DNA from: Archegozetes longisetosus
Taxonomy: Eukaryota > Arthropoda > Arachnida > Sarcoptiformes > Trhypochthoniidae
Assembly: GCA_018873245.2 (NCBI GenBank)
Contig: JAEMBT020000002.1
Coordinates: 186,001 to 250,000, forward strand
DNA: 64,000 nt
Reading direction: 5' to 3'
The notes under the pieces are model-generated. The model saw nothing but the letters and a program-made list of their open reading frames with translations, searched no databases and had not been told where the DNA came from. How positions within the stretch are numbered: the stretch's first letter is position 1; each line of letters opens with the position of its first letter. Shown here piece after piece: positions 21,210 to 32,436 of the stretch. Position numbers and translations under genes: made by a program.

Positions 21210-22420
21210 CTAGAGCGACTCATAAAATATGACAAAAGTCATGAAACCTAGCAATAAGTATTCGCTGAATGTCGGTTCATATCTGCCGTAAACAAAATCA
21301 TAGACAAATAATATTTTGACGATTCGTGTATTTTCACCGATCGAAGTGAAATAGTCCTGTAAAAACTTTCTGACTGCTTTGCGAACTGAATTAAAAATTT
21401 GCGGTCCAGTCATAAGGTTAGACATATCGATATCGAGTTTAATACTGTCTCAGTTGCTGGTAAAGTTTGCGCACAGATTGTCTTGTGTGCGAGCTGTCAA
21501 CTCATCGGCATAGTTAGCAACAAATGAGACCACAGCAGCAGTCGATCCCAGTTTTACCGAATTTATAGTCGACTCTAAACTATCGTGCGGTATTTGTATT
21601 ATTGTTTTATCAATCGAATCTAATACTAATTGTGAAAATTTTGAAGGCATTTCTTCATTGAAGACTAAAATCTTTACCGGTCAAAGACCGAAGTCCATGG
21701 GGTTCCCACGTTACCATAAGAAATAGTGTCAGTTCTACTGACGGCAATAGAAGAACCCAAGAAAAGTGTCAAATTTCCTCTCAATTTAATCTAGTTCTTG
21801 AAAAATAGGACCAAATGTTTATAAAATGCAAAGTGTTTATTAAGTTTAACAAATTTGATCATTTTATTCGTGTAATTTAATCTGGTTTTCTTTTTCACAA
21901 TGATCACAATTGCAACACCCTAATGTCTTAGCCAGTTTGTTTCGGTTTCCATTCTTGTCAACTCTACGACATATATCAAGAAAAAGAGATTCTAATGAGT
22001 TTGCATTATATCTTTTGAGCAAGTGTTTGGGACTGTCTTCTGTTAGGAAATATCCATTTCTTATAAAACCGATTTTGGCTGCATTCCGAGCCTCTTCAAT
22101 ACAATGAGTTGTAATTATGACAGTTATCGAGCAATTTTTTTGATAAAGATTCCAAGTCATCTAAAATAAGGAGTGGTGATGAACGAATTAGTGCTACAGG
22201 TAGAAATATACGTCTTGGTTGGCCATCACTCAATGCATATACTAAGCGACATTTTCTGGTAGTTTCGAAAATTGAAGCAAAAATCAGTTCTTGTCACCAC
22301 TTGTTCATCTGAGGACCATACACTTTGCCAAGATATTTAAGGCTTTCACCGATTGTAAATTCAATAAATAGGGGTAACTCTTGTGGAACTTATCCACGCC
22401 AATGCTTGAGGGGACAGGTT
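21210..22420 (-). pseudogene. ABCH/ABCG23-like ABC transporter pseudogene, 3' portion
   Basis: Reading the minus strand from 22420, fragments follow the order of an ABCH-type half transporter: VPQELPLFIEFTIGESLKYLG (Q-loop, after a stop), LSDGQPRR (signature, normally LSGGQ-x-RR), LLILDD (Walker B, normally LLILDEP), ITTHCIEEARNA (H-loop), then NGYFLTEDSPKHLL. After a gap come part of the extracellular/transmembrane half (21650-21450) and IDMSNLMTGPQIF...YDFVYGRYEPTFSEYLLLGFMTF (21425-21210), which is the family's entry to the first transport helices (PVYG-x-x-x-x-x-FTDF-x-x-PG). In-frame stops, one between the last two blocks (TGA near 21440), and altered signature and Walker B show it is dead. 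The remaining transmembrane helices are missing. Confidence 0.75.
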
Positions 22421-24635
22421 TAGAAATGAATACGTGCTAAATATTTAAAATTTTTATTAGTTAATTTTGAGAACAGTAGTTACTTCGTCAATTAGTTATA
22501 TAGTATGAATAACTAAAAATCTATCTTAACTCACATTACTTGTGATCAAGTTTGATTCTTATTGTGTATTTAATTAGACGTGTCTCGATACAAGTCTGAA
22601 ATAACATTCAAGCTTTTGATATCTCAGCTTGTTATTTATAATTTCTAGCAAATAGTTTAATTCTAGCGATAATATAAGCTTTCAATTAATATAAGGCTTC
22701 ACTTCTTTGTTGAAGAAGGAAAACTATTTTGCAAAATAAATTTCAAATTTTACTTCTCTCGCGTTCATGAGAACTAAAGCATGGCCGTGAACTACAACTT
22801 TTATTACATTGACTTTCACTTTGATAAAAAGTGCAAAAAATGTCAAAAAATATTTGATAATCTTATAGAATAAGTTGATTCTTATTTTATCTGAGGACTA
22901 TGACTCACCTTATTTAAAGTCTAATTAAATATTTATTGTATAATAAGTAGAGTTGTTTAGTGTAAGAATATTGTTTTAGGACAATGTTTTAAATCAGCGT
23001 TTTAAAACGCTGTAAAACATTTGAAAATAACTTAAAACATTTTTCTGCGCCGATGTTTAAAGCAGGCATCGAATTAGTGTTTTATATTGTTTTATGACAT
23101 TTAACTCGCATTCATTTTTAAGAAAATTTAATTAGAATTTAATAAAAGCGGTATAAACTTATCAGATCCAACAAAAGAGATACTTTTAAAATTATTATAT
23201 AAATCGAATGCTTTAAATTCTCTCCTAAATACTGTTTTTGAAGTATATTTTCTGCTCGAGATTTCTATAACAAAGCATTTTTACACATTTTCGATCAAAC
23301 AATTGTCAGCAAAGATGGATTCCTTTATAACATTGACCCCGGTCTGTTATGTATAAAATAACTTTTTCCTAAAACGCTCAAAATCATTAGAAAAACATAA
23401 TTTTATCATCTGCTGAATTAAATTTCAAACTTTTTGCTTATATCTTCATTATTTTTGTGCCATTTTGGTGTGAAAGTGTTTAAAAAGTTAATTACTTTTC
23501 CTATGGTAAACATGAATAACATGTATAATTGTAGCATCATTTCTTACTGGGTTATTTCCTAGTATTCCTTCAATTATACTTGAGCCGATAGATGAACAAA
23601 TAGATTTAAGAATATATTTTCAATATTTTGACTTAATTTTTCCTCAATTTACAAATTGATTATATTAAATATGGCTCCGGACGATACCGAACATAGCCTT
23701 TGAGTATGATAAAGATTAAAGCCATATATCAATATATCTACTGTACTTTCCACAACTTCGGTTTCGTCGGACGCTATATTTAAAAAATTTTGAATATTTA
23801 CTTTTATCACAAAAAACATTCATATTGATTTTAAAATAAAAACTTTGATGTAATTCCTGGGTCGAAATAAAACTTTTGGTGAAAAATTTCTTAATTACCT
23901 CTAACGATTCTCAAGTTATAAATTTTTTAAGTTTAAACTTTGGAATTTTTTAATGCTTTTAATAGAGATTAAAGGCCAAGGTCACGAGTAGAACCATGTA
24001 TTATTTTAAGATTCCCTATTAGTGGTGTAAAATTTCTAGAAAGTTTCTCGGAACTATTTTTCCTACGCCGAGATTATTTTGAATGCCAAAACCAAAAAGA
24101 AGTGACATTTTGAATATTTAAAAGTCGCTAATGTTGTATATCACTTAAATTAAAACATAATTTCGAGCTGAAGAAATAAAAAATTCCTTCTGAGAGAAAT
24201 TTTGTGTGATAGAAAATTTCTAGAAAGTTTCTCGAGATAATCTCTCCGGAAATTTTCTTTTTACAACACTATTCCCTATCGATATAAGAATTTTCAAATA
24301 AATCGGTGTTTCGAGGCCATGTTCAATGGGGCTGCGGAACCGTTCTTCTTTTATTTGTTCTCGAAACAACATGCAACATGTTTTTAGGACTCGAAACAAT
24401 TTTAAACACCATTAAAATATTCTAGAACATTATTAAACATTTTAAAACGTCTTATAACAGTTGTTTTATAACACTTTGATAGATTTTCGTCAACTATAAT
24501 AATAGGATTAGCTATAGTAAACAGTATTCATTCAACTTCATATTCAGTGCGTCATTTGATTATGTATGAAAATTTGATATATGACTACAACTTTTACAGC
24601 ATTGTAAGAGTGGATTTTTATATAGCGAAATAACA

Positions 24636-24843
24636 ACTCTTAGACTTTAACAATTAACAATCTTTATTACAGCCAATTTCAGTTGTATTTCCAACCCTTG
24701 CATTGCTATTTCCATTATCAGGTTTATGTTCGTTCTATGCGATCGCTTAACAATCTATAAGTACTGTCCGCTGGAAATACAACTGAAATTTGCTGTAATA
24801 TTTAATTATAGAAAGATTTAAAAGTGTCGCAAAGAGTCTAAGC
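24636..24843. mobile_element. Small inverted-repeat element
   Basis: Outer ends CTTAGACT...AATCTTT and AAAGATT...AGTCTAAG, then a near-perfect inverted pair: ATTACAGCCAATTTCAGTTG TATTTCCA on the left (24667-24692) and its complement at 24772-24800. The central loop is about 80 bp. Non-coding, nested in the larger repeat at 22893-25352. Confidence 0.5.
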
Positions 24844-24881
24844 TCTCTCATTCTCTTACTTTCTCATTTAATTTCTATACA

Positions 24882-24901
24882 ATCTCTCTCTCTCTCTCTC
24901 T
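24882..24901. repeat. (CT)n microsatellite
   Basis: About nine CT units, preceded by interrupted TCTC-rich sequence. Confidence 0.8.
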
Positions 24902-25364
24902 ACTTTTTTGACTAATTAATAAAAGGATGTTAAGAATATTTTCAAGTTATAATTGTAAGAATTTTATTCCTAAAAGGGATGTTTAAGCATTCCAATATTA
25001 GATTCTCATAACAATTAATTTGGACTAAGAATTTATTTTTACAATTAAAGCCAACTAAACATAACCTTTTATAGTCATAACAAATAAAGAGTTTACAAAA
25101 CAAATTAAATTACTTTTCCTTTTAATATAACAACATTGACCTTCACTTTGATAAAAAAATTTTTAAAAATATCAAAAAATATTTGGCAATCTTACAGAAC
25201 AAATCAATTCTTACTCTGTGATATCTACTCTCCATACACAATCATATGATGCACTGAACCAACACAAATTAATCGAATACTATTCACTATAACTAATCTT
25301 ATCATACAACAAATATTTGATTAGACTTTAAACTAAGAATAGTCATAGTCCTCTTTTTAGATTA

Positions 25365-26691
25365 GTGTCAGTTTCGCAGAAGTCGGTTTAGCAGAAACAG
25401 ATTAAAATCAATTTTACAACTGATTTTCTCATCCCTAAACCTTAGGGTTTGTCAGCTCATTCATACTTATCAAAGTAAAATCAAAAATCTGATATTAATC
25501 ATCATATTTAGATAAAAGCTTAAGCATCAATAGTCAATAGAAAATAACATGATTAAAAACATTTTATCAAATATTGGCTTTTCCAGATTTATTTCCACTA
25601 ATATTTAAGCTTAATCTCGAAATTTTAAAACATATAATATTTAACTTATTAGTAGTTATAAAAAATATTTAATCGTACTTTCGAATAGTTGAGTAAGATT
25701 TTTATCTTATAAGGTTTTCTCCAAGTCTAACTAGGACGATAAAGCAGGCTATAATTCAGGAACCATAATACATATTCTAGCCAAATTTGATATGATCATG
25801 GACAAACTCCCCCGATTGATAATTCAATTTTAAATTTTGAAAAATGAGCAAGGATGAATGAGAAATTTAAATTTTAATGAAAAATTACATATTTTGAAGA
25901 AAATCACATAAATTCAAATTTATGTGATTTGTCATCGATACGACACCACACAGTAGATATATTTTTATTTATTTCTAAAACACGTAAATGTAATTTAAAA
26001 TACAAATCAATTTATATTTATTTTAATACTTACCGCACTCTCTCATTATTGCAGAGCTTTTCCTTTTCTGTGCTCTCATTTCAATAAATTTTCGGAACTT
26101 TAGTTCCCTTTCCTCCACACTAAATGGCATTTTGAACACAATTTAAATCAAATTTCAATCCTTTGTTTACAAATTTTTTCAGACAATCGTTTGTATAACT
26201 CATTCAAAAATTAAGTTAAATTTGATTTATTATATGAATTTCAATGAAATTTCTTTCATTTCACATTTTCGTCGAATTACCACTCTCAATTTAAATTTTT
26301 TCAAAAACAAAGATGATATTTATCAACTGGGGGAGTTTAAGTATGTACATGCAAATTTTCATACAATTTCATCAAGAGGCTTCAGAAATATATCATGTTT
26401 TACCCTCCTAGTTAGACTTGGAGAAAACCGTATATATACTAATTTGGCTTAACAACTCCTATTTACAGTATATCGTTTCAAATACTTTTAGAATTTATTA
26501 CATCAATAACAAAATATTTTTTACGCAGAACATGAAGTGTGTACTCGAAAATTATTTCTAGAACTAAAGCTCTTCATAATAATTTCGAAAAACAGGACTT
26601 TTCTAAAACCTAAACTGAGAATAGGAAAACAGAGATATTACACTTTTCGGCTAAACTGACTAGTTAAAATCTCATCCTGGAAAACTGACAC
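25365..26691. mobile_element. DNA transposon copy 1, carrying a nested element
   Basis: The ends are GTGTCAGTTTCGCAGAAGT and the inverse (TGGAAAACTGACAC), continuing as weaker inverted repeats with TTTAGC(C)GAAA inside both arms. A second, shorter copy lies inverted at 50355-50912. The excess length here is the nested element at 25713-26428. No transposase was found, so it is non-autonomous. It starts 12 bp after the repeat ending at 25352. Confidence 0.72.
25713..26428. mobile_element. Nested inverted-repeat element inside copy 1
   Basis: The arms begin GGTTTTCTCCAAGTCTAACT AGGA and end in its complement. A second inner match, AAACTCCCCC(G/A)(G/A)TTGATAA, lies about 80-120 bp inside each end, so the arms are roughly 200 bp. 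The related copy at 50.4 kb runs straight across this point without it. The interior has a perfect hairpin (AAATCACATAAATTC/GAATTTATGTGATTT reading) at 25904-25932. Its one open frame (26222-26452) shows no similarity. Confidence 0.68.
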
Positions 26692-27421
26692 ATCTTTTTA
26701 TGATGCGAGTCATTCTAAATTTCTGTTTTGTAAACTCAATCAACTTGTTTGATAGATTGAAATACAGGTATTCGCAGACGTGACGCAGACAAAATCTATT
26801 TTAGCCTTCACAGTTTCGATAAAAATCATGTTCAAGTCAAACTACGATAAAGTAGACACAAATGAATCATTAAATATCTCGTAGAAATTCCTATCAATAT
26901 ATAGTTGAATGATTTTATTTACGGTAATGAACTCAGATAAGTCTCAAAGGTTCAAAATTCAAGTTCAAATCAATCAATTTGTTTTAGATTTTTGAATATA
27001 GAAATTTTAAGAGCAACAAAAGAGAAAAATTTATTATTTTAGTTGATTCTTCACATTTGAATATTGTGATATAAAAGATTATATTATTTGATCCTGTTTA
27101 CAAATTGATTTGATTACTTTAATACTCTAAAGCTACAATTTTATGAGCTTTTAACATAAAATTAGAAACTGTACGCAAAGATTCATGATTTATACATCGA
27201 GGCCATTACATGAGTTCAATTCTCTAAAAAAAAAGATTCATATCAATATATACGACACTTACATAATCAAAATTATAAACTGTTACAAGTCATTAATGAA
27301 GAAGGTTAATATACGGTATATTTATTTTGTAATCGTTTATTTATGATGCAATGAATGAATATATTTCGTTTGAGGATTACTGCTATCAAAGAGCATTGCC
27401 GAACCCTGCCTATTCACATAT

Positions 27422-27718
27422 TTAATCATGATTTAAAATGTAATATTTTGGTGAGGCTCCACCCTCCACCGCCGGCACATGAAATTTTTCGGTTGTGCCC
27501 TGGTTGTGAATTTCGGCCAGGGTCCATTCCAGCGGTCCAGGACTGATCATCAAATTGGGTACCGCTGGAAGACCCAATTTGACGCTGTTCGTTGTCCGCC
27601 TTCCCAGTAGCATGTTGAGGAACCACAGGAGCCCTGGGGGCCGACACCCTGTGGACCGTAGCGTTTTCACTATGTGAAGACATGTTTGATGGTTTTTTAT
27701 ATTATTCAAGCTGAACAT
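27422..27718 (-). other. GC-rich coding-like island of unknown identity
   Basis: About 250 bp (27445-27690) are strikingly richer in G+C than anything nearby, and two overlapping minus-strand frames are open: 98 codons (27718-27422) and 85 codons (27683-27426). The second begins MSSHSENATVHR, is rich in Gly, Ser, Pro and Gln and could be the start of a retroelement gag-like or other disordered protein; the first has no recognisable domain. On the plus-strand side, 27760-28030 holds two TTAACGCTGA(A/C)T-(A/C)-(C/A)(G/A)AATAT phrases, a repeat-like signature. I do not recognise the gene. Confidence 0.3.
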
Positions 27719-29520
27719 TATATTTTTTATAAATTCACTTTTAAACGGATCTTTATGTATTTTTTAACGCTGAATCCGAATATCAAATAAAAATTTTATA
27801 TATCGAATATTTTTCGAGATATTCGAATTTTGTGTCAAATTTTTCGATTTTTTGATTTTAAGATTTTTGAATATATGACATATGGTTTCGATGTAGAATT
27901 TAACGCTGACTACAAATATGAAAACAATTTTTCGATATCTTTAATATCCACCGAATAAATCTATATTTTATCCCATTTTAAAACTTTAACGCCATCTAGC
28001 GCTTAAACTATAAGTTGTATGGAGGTGGGCCAATTGGCAACTTTGATCAGGCTGATGACCTCTATTAAAATATATCATCAGATCCCGAGTGCCGAATTAG
28101 GCAGAATCCCAAGACTTTCCGGTAATGTTCTTTAAATAAAATTCCAAATTATTTCATGGCCTTGGTGTGCGAATTTTTATAAAGTTAAGTGTACTGAGGC
28201 TAGATTTTTTATCTAAATGTTTTATCTAATGTGCAGTTATTAACCTTGTTCATAATATTAATATTAATATCAATATATTGTCCATATAGTCGACTAATTT
28301 AAGTGATATACAGTGAAGTATATATTTAAAGTAAAGCTTGACTCACTTTAAGGGTAACCAAGTGTTCCACATTCAAGAGTTATGTCCCGCATCCCACATG
28401 CAACTTTTGCGGGACAAAAAATAACACAAATTTTAAGGTTTATCTTTAAAAAATTCGACCGTATGTTTTTGTTTAATGCAAAGAACGCAACTTGGTGTCA
28501 ATACTTTTCTTAACTCAAAGTATGTGGAAGTCTTTAGATAAAAAGAATTGTAATCTAAATATCAGATAGGCTTTTAAACCTTATTTTCATTCACATCGTG
28601 TGTGACTCTTGTGATTTCATAAAATGCAATGACGAATTATATGCAGCAAAATCTCAGAATAAGTATAAATTTTTGAATAATAAATAAAGATTGTAAACCT
28701 GTAAATAATATCTGTTTTAAAACACTTAAAGAATATTTTATAAGGAGACCAAAATCTTTTTTGTCCTCTATTTAACAGTTTTTGACTTGGTCTACCTGCT
28801 CATTTTTCAATTTGATAATATATAGAGTGGCAAATCATTTTTTATTTCCATTAGAAGCAGATTCAAGATTGCATGCCATACAATAAGCTAAAATCTAATC
28901 TTGATTTCTAGTTCTAACTATTTCTAATTAGCTAGTAACTGAAAATGATTCTCTATATTCCAGACTATTGTATTGTATTTGGCAATTCAATAAGAGTGCA
29001 AAAATGAATGAAACTACCGATTGTGAGGCCGCTTCAGATTTGACTTAAAATGTTAGCCTACCATCTCTACGATTGAAATCAATTTTAACAAAATGAAAAT
29101 AATACTTTTCTTTAAAAATGTTTGAAAGTTTGAGCCTATTTAAAAAATTACTATAAAATTCGTATCACCTAAACTATTGATGATTAATTTTTTTAAATAA
29201 CTTCTCTGAGGTGTGTTATTACTCGGAAAACATTTGAAATTTACCGAATTCCTTTAGATACCGATCCAAGTACTATAATTTCTTTATCAGCAATATTGAA
29301 AACGTACTTCAGTAGTTTAATTGATCAAGTGAAAGCAAGTTGAAGTGACTACACATAAGATAATCTTCACAAGCAATGAAGCTAAATATAGTTATAACTT
29401 TAGTAAACTTTTGTGATATTAAATAAATACTAGACAAACTATCAGAATATAAGTTGATGTTTTTATTGTGCCTGAAACAACTATCTGAACAAAATGAGAT
29501 ATATACTAGAGTGTAAAGTA

Positions 29521-30045
29521 GTGTTGATTCCCTTTCGAATTTTTGAATTCAGTTCCGTTCCGTTTCTATTCTGTTCATTTTAAAATACTCTCTAACCACA
29601 ATATCATTATCACTAGAAAATACTGCTTGTTCTGACATTTTAATTAAATATTATTATCATTCATTTTATTTGTAGATTATTTACTGTTTTAATGATTTAA
29701 TAATAAATTCAGAAATTTCTGGTTTAAACTAATGATTTAATATATTTTTAATACATCTACTCAAAGTATTGCAATCTTCTAATATAGCATCTGTTTATTT
29801 TTTATGTAATTTGAAATATAAAATGAAACATTGAATTGTTTCCCTGATTTTGTAAAGAATTACAGTGTCGCGCATTAATCACTTAATGCTAGAGTTGTTT
29901 ACGTTCTTCATTATATTACGTTCCGTTTCTATTCCGTTCTCTTTAAACATTTAAAATTTCGTTCCGTTCTTATCCCGCTCTTTCGACAAATTTGAATGCC
30001 GTTCCAATTCCGTTCCAGTTCCCGTTGCGGGAACGGAATTGACAC
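29521..30045. mobile_element. 525-bp element rich in CGTTCCGTT, with an 11-bp flanking duplication
   Basis: The ends are GTGTTGATTCC and GGAATTGACAC. AGTGTAAAGTA lies directly outside the left end (29510-29520) and again one base outside the right end (30047-30057), which looks like a target-site duplication. Both arms carry multiple (CC)GTTCCGTTTCTATTC-type repeats. Non-coding. Confidence 0.62.
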
Positions 30046-30540
30046 TAGTGTAAAGTATTCAATCTATGCTTCACACGTAAGTGTACAGTATGTCTATTCA
30101 GAATTGTCTATGTAATTTTGTTCAACAAATTTTCAGGTTCAACAATCAGGCAATAATATGTGTCAAATGCAAAATAAAATATTTTCAAGTCTTAATTACT
30201 GGTGTATACCGATGAGTTGACTAAAATTTCTATTAATTAATATATTAAATGTACTCTAATTTAATTGTAATGAGAACTGAAATATTAAACCTGTAGTCTA
30301 GCCCAAAGCTCAATCTTTATCATGTATGAATAAATGAACGTATATATGTATGTATGAATCTTTATCATATATCCTGAACTAAATTTGAAAATAAGAAATG
30401 ATTTTCCGATGCAAAAATGCTCATAGAATTAAGTAAACATAAGTTTTAATACAAGATTTTCTTCAACTTTTTTCAGATAAATATTCATAAAAAGTAAGAA
30501 GATCATTGGTTTTTTCAGTTAACTTTATAAATCAAGGATC

Positions 30541-30774
30541 TTAAGTAAACTTACCAGGAATTAAACTGTTGAGTGAACCAGGGTTCAAACCAAAATTAGG
30601 TATCGAACCCAATTGTAGTTGAAGGCGAGCGACGAGACAACGAATTACTGTAGTCTTTCTCGAACCATTTGGTCCTAAAGGAGCACATATTTTACCTTTG
30701 GGTACACTTAGGCGGCAATTATCTAGTACTGACAGGATTACCATCAACGTATTGCAAATTTTTCACTTCTACGG
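30541..30774 (-). pseudogene. ABCH/ABCG23-like transporter pseudogene, 5' nucleotide-binding portion
   Basis: The minus strand reads VEVKNLQYVDGNPV, then, after a frame change, VLDNCRLSVPKGKICAPLGP and NGSRKTTVIRCLVARL...GSIPNFGLNPGSLNSLIPG. This is the start of an ABC nucleotide-binding domain of the ABCH type, whose Walker A is normally GPSGCGKTT; here it is GPNGSRKTT, with Arg in place of Gly. The segment ends with a good splice donor (CCTG|GTAAGT), and the next expected residues (VGYVPQE-like) are found 8.1 kb downstream on the same strand at 22.4 kb. The two pieces are probably one decayed gene. Confidence 0.65.
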
Positions 30775-31088
30775 CATGTTTGGACACAAATATGGGTGAA
30801 TTGCATCTGTCGCAATTTATTTGTAAAAATGATTTCAATGTAGCGGAATCCGACTCATTATTGGTGGCGATAATTCTAGCGCACGGGTCACCATACCTCA
30901 GCTACATTCTCGAAAACTTTCAAAGACTTTACGCAAACGTGTAGACAAAGTAAGCTTTTTATCGATACTCGTTCACTTCTTCTTCTCTGTAGTTCTTCTC
31001 AATTTATTAGTCGCTTCATTAATACATTAGCGGTTTTCCTAGGTAAAAATTTTAATAAAATTATATGAATTTGACTCGTTCTAAAGGA

Positions 31089-31112
31089 CAAGGCTCTCTG
31101 ATGAGAGCCTTG
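31089..31112. repeat. Perfect 10-bp hairpin
   Basis: CAAGGCTCTC and GAGAGCCTTG flank a TGAT loop, followed by GGAGTTTTT. It could be the 3' hairpin of a Helitron or another transcript-end hairpin; the flanks do not decide. Confidence 0.4.
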
Positions 31113-32436
31113 GAGTTTTTAAGGTTTAAAAAAATTATCGTTTCAACTTGTACCTGTAACGCTCGCAAAAACTGAATTAGTTAATGGATGCCAAATAAAT
31201 ATTAGTATATAATAGAATGAAATAAGTATGAAAGTTGACACCATTTGAATTTTGTCAAACATAACGGAAATCTAAATTGCCTGATATGAGAGTTTTGGTG
31301 TTTTCCCTAAAGAGATTTTATAAAATTATTTAGAAATTGGTTGATTTGAAGCTATTATAAAATGATGAGATGCTAACTGTAAGCGAAAGAGTGATATTCT
31401 CTCGACCACACAGGCATAAAACTGTTATTCAAAGTGTGCAATCAATCAACACGAATGGATTAAGCGTACTACTTACGAACAAAGAACCAAAAACTAGATT
31501 TTCAAGCATTAGTTTGTCCGTAACAGTTATTTAGTATAGAGGATAGAAATTAGCCCAAGTTTATGCGCGCAATATCAAAGATTGTCTCAATTTTAATTAA
31601 TACAGTAATATTAATAGTTAATCATTTATAGGCTTTCTTTAGTTAAATCTGAATCTTATAGTAAATCGTTTAATAATCAACTTAATGGCTCGAAACATGC
31701 ATGAAATTGGTTTTGCAAAACTTTAAAAGTTTTCAACTAACGATAACTAATGTTTACCCTGGATTTTTAAGTGCACAGATAACTATTGTAAAATAATTGG
31801 GTTTATGAACTTTAATGTAAAATTATCTGACACCTTTCTTGCGGAGGAAATTCAGTATCCCTTATAAACAATTTTTAAGTTATTTCTTAGTTACTATTTG
31901 CCTCATGATTGACTTTGAAAATTGAAATTGTTTGTATAATAAGCTTAAATAAGAAAAATATGTTTCTGTCTTTCATTTTGAACAACTAATTGATCTTTTT
32001 TTGAAGCATAATTAACATTAATCATTTATACTCACTTTTATATTTTGACTCAAAAAGATTTAAATTATTCTAATTAGAGAATTTTGTCGAAGAGTGCTTA
32101 AAATGAGAAAAATTTTTACTCCATTATTTTTCAGGAGAAATTTATTGGTCATAATTTACATTAATTTTTAAAATTTTATTAATTGTAAATTGTTAAGAAT
32201 TACTATTTCTATGACTGTGACCAAGGTCAAGCTAAATATAAGATTGTTGGATATTCTGTAAAAGCCATAATTGGAAGGTTTAGTTGAGTTTAGATTATAA
32301 AAGTCTATTCTACATATCATTTTAGTCTGTTATTAGTTGGCTAACATTTCATTTCTGACGAAAGTTTGCGAACTCTATTGAAAGTGAAACCTCTGAAAGT
32401 AGCCATATAAGATTAGGGTTTTTCAATTTCTTGGTG
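31113..32436. other. Gene-free interval
   Basis: AT-rich sequence with only short low-complexity open frames. No RNA gene or element terminus recognised. Confidence 0.35.

Larger units (their letters stand above)
22893..25352. mobile_element. Terminal-inverted-repeat element whose left arm is split by an insertion
   Basis: GAGGACTATGACT...TTTAAAGTCTAATTAAATATTTATTGTATAATAAG at 22896-22955 is the inverse of 25300-25352. The next part of the right arm (about 25215-25290) is matched not beside it but at about 24510-24585. The left arm is therefore interrupted by about 1.5 kb (roughly 22957-24500), itself rich in GTTTTAAAACG-like inverted phrases and bounded by TTGTTTTAGGAC and GTTGTTTTATAAC. 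A block at 25134-25215 (CACTTTGATAAAA... AAATATTTG) also recurs in direct orientation at 22808-22890, just outside the left end. No coding sequence recognised. Confidence 0.5.

Noticed and set aside
26222..26452. A 76-codon plus-strand frame starting MIYYMNFNEIS
   Set aside because: It lies across the right arm of the nested element at 25713-26428 and is simply terminal-repeat sequence.
31089..31112. Resemblance to the histone mRNA 3' stem-loop
   Set aside because: The stem is ten pairs with a TGAT loop, not six pairs with a TTTC-type loop, the ACCCA flank is missing, and no histone gene lies nearby.
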